From: Gammaproteobacteria bacterium
GTDB lineage: Bacteria; Pseudomonadota; Gammaproteobacteria; Pseudomonadales; Azotimanducaceae
Length of the DNA stretch: 5,022 nt
Reading direction: 5' to 3'
NCBI GenBank assembly: GCA_026706425.1
Contig: JAPOYW010000140.1
Coordinates: 1-5,022 of the forward strand
The notes beneath the pieces were generated by a model. That model was not told the origin of the DNA and made no database searches. It worked only from the letters and a program-made list of their open reading frames with translations. The translations under genes and the position numbers were made by a program. Positions 1 through 5,022 of the stretch are shown in pieces. The first letter of the stretch is position 1; every line of letters starts with the position of its first letter.

Positions 1-653
1 TGTGCTTCAAGTTCGTGAGCCTGGACGCCGCGCGCGCCTGGGTGAACGCCTACTACAACACCTTCACCCGCAACCTCGAGAAGCTCGAGGACTACCAGAC
101 CAACCCGAATATCGCGGTCGTATCCGGCTTCATGTGCGCCCCAACCGACGAGGAGGCGTGGGCGAAGGCGGACGGCTGGACCTTTTTCCAGTTCGCGTTG
201 CAGCTCTACAACAAGGAAGGTCCCTTCGAGCCCGGCACCATGAACTTCTGGGAGCGCTACCAGGAGTGGAAGAAGACGCCCGCTGGCCAGAAACGCTCGG
301 GCAGCGAGCTAATCGGTTCGCCGGACACGATCCGGGAGCGGTTGAAGGAACTCGAGAATTCCAACGTCGACCAGGTGATTCTGCTCAACCAGGCCGGCAA
401 GAATACGCACGCCGATATCTGCTCGAGCCTCGAACTCTTCGCCCGCGAGGTGATGCCGGAGTTCCACGCGCGGCACGGCGAGCAGGAAGCCTGGAAGGCC
501 GCGGTGCTCGCTGGCGAGATCGAACTCGATGACATCGACACCGAACCGTTCAACTTCGCCGCGCGCGGCAAACCGAACAAGCCCTCGTCGAAGGAAGTGC
601 GCAACATGGTCTCCGGCGTCACCGGGCGGCCGGCCGCCCAGACGATCGCTTAA
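1..653 (+). CDS. LLM class (luciferase-like) flavin-dependent oxidoreductase, C-terminal part
   Basis: This is the C-terminal part of a bacterial-luciferase-like monooxygenase; the 5' end lies outside the window. The first complete codon is at position 3, and the frame is open to the TAA at 651-653. A GTG at 15 is internal: the frame is open upstream of it and about half of the usual 350-400 residue TIM barrel is missing. Visible family features are the segment IGSPDTIRERL (312-344), matching the conserved G-x-P-e-x-v-x-x-L element of LLM enzymes, followed by a barrel strand DQVILLNQAG (369-398) and the final helix ending LFAREVMPEF (about 435-464). Family members use reduced FMN or F420 to oxidise small organic substrates in the cytoplasm; no substrate can be read from this half. 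After the barrel there is a tail of about 60 polar residues. The gene ends 6 bases before the nicotinate phosphoribosyltransferase, suggesting one transcript. Family assignment is firm, specific function unknown. Confidence 0.85.
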   Translation, partial: CFKFVSLDAARAWVNAYYNTFTRNLEKLEDYQTNPNIAVVSGFMCAPTDEEAWAKADGWTFFQFALQLYNKEGPFEPGTMNFWERYQEWKKTPAGQKRSGSELIGSPDTIRERLKELENSNVDQVILLNQAGKNTHADICSSLELFAREVMPEFHARHGEQEAWKAAVLAGEIELDDIDTEPFNFAARGKPNKPSSKEVRNMVSGVTGRPAAQTIA

Positions 654-659
654 GGGCGC

Positions 660-1730
660 ATGGCCGAGGCGCGTCGAGAGCGCCTGTCACCGGAGACGTT
701 TGCGCTGCCGGTCGCGGAGATGCGGGCCGGGGTGTATTCCGACAAGTACTTCGTGCGCACGCGCGACGTTCTCCGCGCCGAAGGCAAGCGTCCCCACGTG
801 CTGATGCAGGTGTTCTGCAAAACGGACGCGGTGCTCTGCGGCATGGACGAGGCCATCGCGATCCTCAAGCGCGCGAGCGACGACTTCTCGGCGCTCAATG
901 TACAAGCCCTCCACGACGGCGACCTCGTCGCGCCCATCGAGACGGTGATGACCATCGAGGGATCGTACGAAGTCTTCGCCAACCTGGAGACGCTCTATCT
1001 CGGCGCTCTCGCCCGCGGCACCCGCATCGCCACGCAGACCCGCCGCGTCGTCGAGGCCGCCGCCCCCAAGGACGTGCTGTTCTTCGCCGCGCGCCACGAC
1101 CACTACGCGGTGCAGGCGAGCGATGGCTACGCCGCCCACGTCGGCGGTGCGGTCGCGGTGTCCACGGACGCCGGGGCGCAACGCTGGGGCGGCTCCGGGT
1201 TCGGCACGGTACCCCATGCGGCGATCGCGGCGTACGGCGGAGACACCGCCCTCACAGCGGCCAAGTTCGCGGAACACATTCCGGAGACCGTCCAACTCGT
1301 CGTCCTCGTGGACTTCGAGAACGACAGCGTCAAGACGGCGCTCGAGGTTGCGCGCGCCCTGGGCCCTCGCCTCTATGGCGTTCGCCTGGACACGTCCGGA
1401 ACGCTGGTCGACAAGAGCGTGGTGGCGGCCATGGCCCAGTTCGACCCACGCGGCGTCAATGCGCGACTGGTGCACAACGTCCGCAACGCGCTGGACGACG
1501 CCGGCTTCGCATCGGTGCGGATCGTTGCCTCGGGAGGCTTCGGCGTTGACAAGATCCGCGCGTTCGAATCCGAGAACGTGCCCGTGGACGCCTACGGTGT
1601 GGGCTCCTCGCTGGTCGCCAACCACGGCGACTTCGACTTCACCGCCGACGTCGTGCTGACCGACGGTAAGCCGAGCGCCAAGGTCGGACGGACGCTGAGA
1701 CCCAATCCCCGTTTGGAGACCGTGGCATGA
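660..1730 (+). CDS. pncB: Nicotinate phosphoribosyltransferase, compact Thermoplasma-like type
   Basis: This enzyme joins nicotinate to PRPP, normally with ATP hydrolysis, giving nicotinate mononucleotide for NAD synthesis in the cytoplasm. The 356-residue product shows GVYSDKYFVR near the N-terminus (residues 24-33), GTVPH at 182-186, whose histidine aligns with the autophosphorylated His of the family, RLDTSG at 242-247, the phosphate-loop strand RIVASGGF at 287-294, and YGVGSSL at 312-318. From memory it resembles the Thermoplasma acidophilum enzyme through these motifs and the following segment ending in GKPSAKVGR, but it stops soon after and lacks that protein's cysteine-rich C-terminal zinc knuckle. 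Quinolinate phosphoribosyltransferase is a related fold; the GT-x-x-H motif and the adjoining nicotinamidase favour the nicotinate enzyme. The ATG at 660 is the first possible start, because an in-frame stop lies two codons upstream; the ribosome binding site is weak (GGGCG), consistent with read-on from the gene before. The stop overlaps the next start. Confidence 0.9.
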   Translation: MAEARRERLSPETFALPVAEMRAGVYSDKYFVRTRDVLRAEGKRPHVLMQVFCKTDAVLCGMDEAIAILKRASDDFSALNVQALHDGDLVAPIETVMTIEGSYEVFANLETLYLGALARGTRIATQTRRVVEAAAPKDVLFFAARHDHYAVQASDGYAAHVGGAVAVSTDAGAQRWGGSGFGTVPHAAIAAYGGDTALTAAKFAEHIPETVQLVVLVDFENDSVKTALEVARALGPRLYGVRLDTSGTLVDKSVVAAMAQFDPRGVNARLVHNVRNALDDAGFASVRIVASGGFGVDKIRAFESENVPVDAYGVGSSLVANHGDFDFTADVVLTDGKPSAKVGRTLRPNPRLETVA

Positions 1731-2377
1731 CGCGCATCCCCTCGGACGCGTGCGTATTCTGGGACGTCGACACCCAAGTCGATTTCATCCACCCGAACGG
1801 CAAGCTGCATGTCGCGGGGGCGGAGACGATCGTTGGCAACCTCGCCGCGCTGACGGACTTCGCGCACGCCAACGGCATCCGAATTGTCGGCAGTTCGGAC
1901 AGTCACGCGCCGACAGATGACGAGCTGTCGGAGACGCCGGACTTCGCCGACACGTACCCGCCGCATTGCTTGGCCGGAACACCGGGCCAGCAGCGGATCC
2001 CCGAGACCGCGCTGCGCGACGTGCTCGTGGTCGAGCCGGACGACGCGACGGCCGACGTCCTGGAACGACTGCCGGGCCACGCGGGCGACATCCTGTTCCA
2101 CAAGCGCTACTTCGACGTGTTCACGAACCCGAACGTCGGCCCGGTCGTCCAAGCCTTGGCCGTCGACGAGGTCGTTCTGTACGGTGTCGCGCTGGACGTC
2201 TGCAACCGTTACGCCGTCGAAGGCTTGCTCGAGCGTTACCCCGGCCTGCCGATCACACTGGTCACCGATGCCGTGCGCGCGATCAACGAGGATCGCCGCG
2301 GCGAACTGCTTGCCGACTGGCAACGCCGCGGGGTGAGATTGGCCCGGACCGTGGAGATCATCGCTAAGCCGCGCTAG
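1727..2377 (+). CDS. pncA: Nicotinamidase (isochorismatase-like cysteine hydrolase)
   Basis: This enzyme hydrolyses nicotinamide to nicotinate and ammonia, supplying the phosphoribosyltransferase encoded just before it. The 216-residue length is typical. Catalytic triad candidates are D15 in DVDTQVDF, K126 in FHKRYFDVF and C159 in GVALDVCN, the last including the V-A pair that forms the family's cis-peptide. Metal ligands are D58 and H60 (SSDSH) and H80 (YPPHC); the D58-H80 spacing of 22 equals that of the Mycobacterium tuberculosis enzyme (D49-H71). The position of that enzyme's fourth ligand, H57, is E66 here, as in other nicotinamidases that use fewer His ligands. The ligand set separates it from non-metal relatives such as isochorismatase or maleamate amidase (NicF). 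The start is the ATG in an ATGA overlap of 4 bases with the upstream gene, which implies translational coupling. The specific substrate is inferred from motifs plus context. Confidence 0.9.
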   Translation: MTRIPSDACVFWDVDTQVDFIHPNGKLHVAGAETIVGNLAALTDFAHANGIRIVGSSDSHAPTDDELSETPDFADTYPPHCLAGTPGQQRIPETALRDVLVVEPDDATADVLERLPGHAGDILFHKRYFDVFTNPNVGPVVQALAVDEVVLYGVALDVCNRYAVEGLLERYPGLPITLVTDAVRAINEDRRGELLADWQRRGVRLARTVEIIAKPR

Positions 2378-2436
2378 GAGCGCCGCCGGCGGGGAATTTC
2401 CTACACGAGCACGAGAGATCGTCCACTCCAAGCCCG

Positions 2437-2456
2437 GCATAGCGCGCGTACTATGC
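2437..2456. promoter_or_regulatory. Inverted repeat over a possible -10 element
   Basis: Perfect 6-base arms GCATAG (2437-2442) and CTATGC (2451-2456) flank an 8-base spacer. The stem can be lengthened by three G-C pairs (2434-2436 with 2458-2460) if T2457 is bulged out. The right arm overlaps TACTAT (2449-2454), which resembles a sigma-70 -10 box, but no convincing -35 hexamer lies 16-18 bases upstream. It sits 43 bases before the small membrane protein gene. It could be an operator or an RNA hairpin in the pncA 3' region; there is no T-run after it, so it does not look like a standard terminator. Confidence 0.3.
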
Positions 2457-2485
2457 TCGGCCATCCACAGCAAGGGTTGCAGTCC

Positions 2486-2494
2486 AAGGGAGGA
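2486..2494 (+). promoter_or_regulatory. Ribosome binding site fixing a GTG start
   Basis: The purine run AAGGGAGGA contains GGAGG (2489-2493) placed 5 bases before the GTG at 2499. It decides the start of the small coiled-coil protein; choosing a later start would remove its membrane segment. Confidence 0.75.
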
Positions 2495-2498
2495 TTCC

Positions 2499-2738
2499 GT
2501 GGAACCCGAAAGCTGGACCGTCATCGGAACGGGAATCGTCATCCTGATTGCAATCGCAGGGTCTAACCGCTCGCTGTGTCATGAGTTCAATACGCGACTC
2601 AAGTACCTCGAAGAGGAAGTCCGGCGGATCGACGGCGACCTAAAACGCCTGGAACTGGAAATGCGAGAGCGGCTAGCGCGCCTCGAAGGCCTCTTCGAGG
2701 GTATGCGCGAGTCGATCCTCGAGCGCGCAACCCGCTAG
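2499..2738 (+). CDS. Small single-pass membrane protein with coiled coil, function unknown
   Basis: A 79-residue protein with no recognisable enzymatic domain. A short acidic N-terminus (MEPESW) precedes a hydrophobic stretch at about residues 7-21 (TVIGTGIVILIAIAG), then a basic patch (N23, R24, R33, K35), which predicts N-out, C-in topology with the rest in the cytoplasm. Residues 34-73 form a coiled coil: core hydrophobics fall at 34, 37, 41, 44, 48, 51, 55, 59, 62, 66, 69 and 73, a 3-4 heptad pattern with a single stutter at 51-55-59. The end, RLARLEGLFEGMRESI, resembles small uncharacterised bacterial proteins I remember in this size class, without a known role. The GTG start is supported by a strong ribosome binding site. 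It lies 121 bases after pncA and 160 before the receptor gene, so co-transcription with either is uncertain. Oligomerisation is likely from the coiled coil; any partner is unknown. Confidence 0.8.
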   Translation: MEPESWTVIGTGIVILIAIAGSNRSLCHEFNTRLKYLEEEVRRIDGDLKRLELEMRERLARLEGLFEGMRESILERATR

Positions 2739-2793
2739 AACACTCGGGCTCCGGCACGCGTCGTAGCGCTGAGTCAACGTCATTTGCGTCCTC

Positions 2794-2843
2794 TGAACCA
2801 GGCAGACGCACGTCAACAAGCCTGAGCCGGTTCACCAATTTTT
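2794..2843 (+). terminator. Possible weak intrinsic terminator
   Basis: An imperfect hairpin pairs TGAACC (2794-2799) with GGTTCA (2829-2834) and AGGC (2800-2803) with GCCT (2820-2823), leaving a 5-base bulge on the 3' side and a 16-base loop. A run of five T follows at 2839-2843, four bases after the stem. The bulge, large loop and gap before the T-run make it a poor match to a classic Rho-independent terminator. If real it would end the transcript of the small membrane protein and separate it from the receptor gene. Confidence 0.25.
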
Positions 2844-2888
2844 CACGAACGCTCCGCTACGGTCGGCTGAGGTTGATTGGTCAGCGAC

Positions 2889-2893
2889 GGAGG
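2889..2893 (+). promoter_or_regulatory. Ribosome binding site of the TonB-dependent receptor
   Basis: GGAGG lies 5 bases before the ATG at 2899, the same arrangement as for the small gene upstream. It supports this start over the in-frame GTG at 2941 and ATG at 2977, which lack such a site. Confidence 0.75.
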
Positions 2894-2898
2894 TATCC

Positions 2899-5022
2899 AT
2901 GATCGCAACCAAGGTTTTCGGCGCCGCAATCAGGCGGGGCGTGGGCACCGCGACTAGCAAGGCGTGTCTGGCCTTCATGTCGTTACTGGTGACCGGGCCC
3001 GCGCTCCTGGCGGCCGAGGCGCTGGGCGATCTGCGCCTCACCGTGATCGACAAGGACACCCGGCGGCCCGTCGAGCAGGCCGCATTGGTCGTGACGGCAC
3101 ACGAGGGTGGAGAAAGCGAACGGCGGCAAACCGACGAGGCGGGCGCCGTCCGGCTGGAAGACTTGGCGCCGGGTCTCTACGTGGTGCGCGTGGACCGGAC
3201 GGACTACATCCCGGCGTTGGAAGCCAGAGTGCGGGTGTCCCCGCGGCGTACGACGTCCATTGAACTGGAACTGATCCCGGGCGATGCGGGCCTGGAAGAG
3301 GTCGTTGTCGTGGCCAGTCGTGCGCGTGCCGACGGGTCCGGATCGGTGAGCGCGACCTATTTCGACCGGGAAACGCTGCGCGCCGCGGTCGGCAGCGGCA
3401 GCGATGTGCTGAAGGCGCTCGACGGCGCACCCGGCCTGGTCTCGCTCGGCGAGTTCTCCGACTTCTCGGTGCGCGGGCGCGGACCCCGTGACAACCTGAT
3501 TCTCGTGGACGGACTGCCGTACGACAGGGTCGTCCACTTCGACCAGACGCTCGGCGAAACGGAGGACATCGGGGGCGGCGGACGTTTCTCGATCTTCGCG
3601 CCGAACCTCGTCGGGGGCGCGGAGTTCTCGCCGGGAGGATGGAGCGCCGCGTACGGCGGCCGGGCGGGGTCGCTGCTGAAGCTCGATGTCGCCGAGGGCG
3701 GGACGTCCCCCTCGGCCTATCTGCAGCTCGACATTGCCGGCTACGATGTCGGCTACGAGGGACCCAGCGGTCTGCGCGACGACACGTCGATCCTCGTCTC
3801 GGCGCGCAGGCTCGACCTCGGGGCAATGTTCGAACTGATCGAAGAGTTGGACATCGGCGAGCCGGTGATGACGGACATGGTGCTCAAGACCGTCACCCGG
3901 CCTGGCCCTAGGGATGTGGTCGAGTTTCTCGCACTCAACACGCCGGAGGAATTCAGTCGGGGTGTGCCGCATGTCCTGGCGTCCCCCGATTTCCAGGACG
4001 TGACGCTGTACGGGACCGAGCAGGACAGCACGCTTGTCGGCATAACGTGGCGCCGTCTCGTCGGCGACACGGGCGAGTGGAGCAACGCCTTCTATCTCAG
4101 GTCGAACGACAAGGAGAGCAGGGAGGGCGAGGCCTATCCGGACGCGGTGCCGCTCGGCACGCCGGCTGCGGACATCCCCGTTCGGCGCGCGGTCTTGACG
4201 GTCGGCGAGGAGGAGACCGAGATGGGTTGGCGGTCCGACTACACCGCGATGAACCGTTGGGGGCTCGTCCGCGCCGGAATGCGTGTGTCCAAAACGGAAC
4301 TGGACTACTCGACGAGACTGGCAGGCGACTGGGTGCGGTTCGAGTACGACCAGGACGATTTCCGCGCCGACCCGCAACAGCGCTACACGGTGTTGACGCC
4401 GGCCGGAACCGACGCGAGCCTGCGCGGCGACGAAATCTCCTATGCGGCTTACCTCGAGCAGGTGTTCGAATCGGGCGACTGGGAGTTTCGCGCCGGCGCA
4501 CGGTACGACTACGACGGGTTCTCGGGCGAGAGCCTGGCTTCGCCGCGACTTGCGGTCAACTGGCACTTGCGACCCAGACTTCGACTCTCGGCGACCGCAG
4601 GCATGTTCCACCAGTCGCCGCGCCGGCTCGATATGGCGGCGGACCTCGGCAACGCGGGCCTCCGGAACGAACGGATCGCGCACGTGAGCGGCGGCCTTGC
4701 GCTGGGATTGAACCCGCAGTGGGACCTTTTGGCGGAGGCGTACTACCAGCGGCTTGACAACCTGGTGGTCTTCGGAGACGGTACGGACTTCGTCGCGACC
4801 AACGACGGGGAAGGGACTTCCCACGGCGTCGACCTTGTGCTTAACAGGCGCTTCTCGAACGGTTTTTCGGGCAACGCGACGTACTCGTACAACGTCTCCC
4901 CGCGGAACGACGGCGGCGGGACCGCTGACTACGACGCCGACTTCCATCGTCCCCACGTGTTCACCGCGGGTGTCCAGTGGCAGATCAGCGACCGGTGGAA
5001 GGTGGGTGCCCGGTGGAAGTAC
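2899..5022 (+). CDS. TonB-dependent outer-membrane receptor with carboxypeptidase-regulatory-like domain, 3' end missing
   Basis: The frame is open from the ATG to the window edge (708 codons, no stop), so the C-terminal end of the barrel is cut off. Residues 1-41 form a signal peptide with a long basic n-region, a hydrophobic core at about 22-38 and an A-E-A cleavage site ending at A41. Residues 43-126 are a carboxypeptidase-regulatory-like beta-sandwich (TDEAGAVRLEDLAPGLYVV at 78-96). LEEVVVVASR (132-141) looks like a TonB box. The plug follows (about 155-263), with SDVLKALDGAPGL, FSVRGRGPRDNLILVDGLPY and AAYGGRAGSLLKLDV as the usual plug landmarks. From about 264 on, alternating strands rich in aromatic residues (for example AGARYDYDGF, LLAEAYYQRLDNLVVF) are barrel strands. 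Such receptors import chelated metals, vitamins, glycans or peptides using proton-motive force through TonB-ExbBD; the ligand cannot be told here. Family lengths of about 750-900 residues suggest a moderate part is missing. Confidence 0.92.
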   Translation, partial: MIATKVFGAAIRRGVGTATSKACLAFMSLLVTGPALLAAEALGDLRLTVIDKDTRRPVEQAALVVTAHEGGESERRQTDEAGAVRLEDLAPGLYVVRVDRTDYIPALEARVRVSPRRTTSIELELIPGDAGLEEVVVVASRARADGSGSVSATYFDRETLRAAVGSGSDVLKALDGAPGLVSLGEFSDFSVRGRGPRDNLILVDGLPYDRVVHFDQTLGETEDIGGGGRFSIFAPNLVGGAEFSPGGWSAAYGGRAGSLLKLDVAEGGTSPSAYLQLDIAGYDVGYEGPSGLRDDTSILVSARRLDLGAMFELIEELDIGEPVMTDMVLKTVTRPGPRDVVEFLALNTPEEFSRGVPHVLASPDFQDVTLYGTEQDSTLVGITWRRLVGDTGEWSNAFYLRSNDKESREGEAYPDAVPLGTPAADIPVRRAVLTVGEEETEMGWRSDYTAMNRWGLVRAGMRVSKTELDYSTRLAGDWVRFEYDQDDFRADPQQRYTVLTPAGTDASLRGDEISYAAYLEQVFESGDWEFRAGARYDYDGFSGESLASPRLAVNWHLRPRLRLSATAGMFHQSPRRLDMAADLGNAGLRNERIAHVSGGLALGLNPQWDLLAEAYYQRLDNLVVFGDGTDFVATNDGEGTSHGVDLVLNRRFSNGFSGNATYSYNVSPRNDGGGTADYDADFHRPHVFTAGVQWQISDRWKVGARWKY

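Noticed and set aside
2..532. A 176-codon + strand frame overlapping the oxidoreductase
   Set aside because: The translation is dominated by Arg, Gly and Pro and has no motif, whereas the overlapping frame matches the LLM family.
687..1625. A 312-codon open frame on the - strand
   Set aside because: It is a shadow of the nicotinate phosphoribosyltransferase; the + strand frame carries all the conserved motifs.
1727..2377. Maleamate amidase (NicF) of nicotinate degradation as an alternative for the pncA-like gene
   Set aside because: The D-x-H and PPHC metal ligands fit nicotinamidase, and the neighbour is a nicotinate phosphoribosyltransferase rather than nic degradation genes.
2371..2395. 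GC-rich palindrome CCGCCGGCGG just after the pncA stop as a terminator
   Set aside because: A hairpin there would have only three stem pairs around a four-base loop, and no T-run follows.
1592..2542. A 316-codon open frame on the - strand
   Set aside because: It runs across the nicotinamidase, two gene ends and an intergenic gap, and its product shows no known domain.
2873..2878. TTGATT as a -35 box for the receptor gene
   Set aside because: It is only 10 bases before the ribosome binding site, leaving no room for a -10 box and a transcript start.
2932..2937. Arg-Arg pair (residues 12-13) in the receptor leader as a Tat signal
   Set aside because: It lacks the surrounding S-R-R-x-F-L-K pattern, and outer-membrane receptors are exported unfolded through Sec.
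2983..4956. A 657-codon open frame on the - strand
   Set aside because: It lies opposite the receptor gene, whose + strand translation has a signal peptide, regulatory domain, TonB box and plug motifs. The - strand product is low in complexity, rich in Arg, Val and Pro, with no recognisable domain; such frames are common opposite GC-rich genes.

Overview
The window is GC-rich, densely coding DNA, with every supported gene on the + strand. It looks like a Gram-negative bacterium, because the last gene is a TonB-dependent outer-membrane receptor with an export signal. The phylum cannot be fixed from the sequence alone. There is no rRNA, tRNA, CRISPR array, insertion sequence or phage gene.

Region 1 (1-2377) is a tight cluster of three genes. 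It opens with the C-terminal part of a luciferase-like (LLM) flavin-dependent oxidoreductase. Six bases later comes a nicotinate phosphoribosyltransferase of the compact Thermoplasma type (pncB role). Its stop overlaps, in an ATGA, the start of a nicotinamidase of the isochorismatase-like cysteine hydrolase fold (pncA role). The last two enzymes form the Preiss-Handler entry route: nicotinamide to nicotinate to nicotinate mononucleotide, feeding NAD synthesis. The oxidoreductase is probably co-transcribed, but its substrate is not evident.

Region 2 (2378-2898) holds a 121-base gap with a perfect inverted repeat over a possible -10 element, then a 79-residue protein with one N-terminal membrane segment and a long coiled coil (GTG start with a strong ribosome binding site). 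A 160-base gap follows, with a possible weak hairpin terminator.

Region 3 (2899-5022) is a large TonB-dependent receptor: signal peptide, carboxypeptidase-regulatory-like beta-sandwich, TonB box, plug and partial beta-barrel. It runs off the right edge with 708 codons visible and no stop. A long open frame on the opposite strand across this gene is a shadow.

No clearly new biological system is visible. The points most worth a second look are the oxidoreductase/NAD-salvage linkage, the small membrane coiled-coil protein, and the inverted repeat upstream of it.
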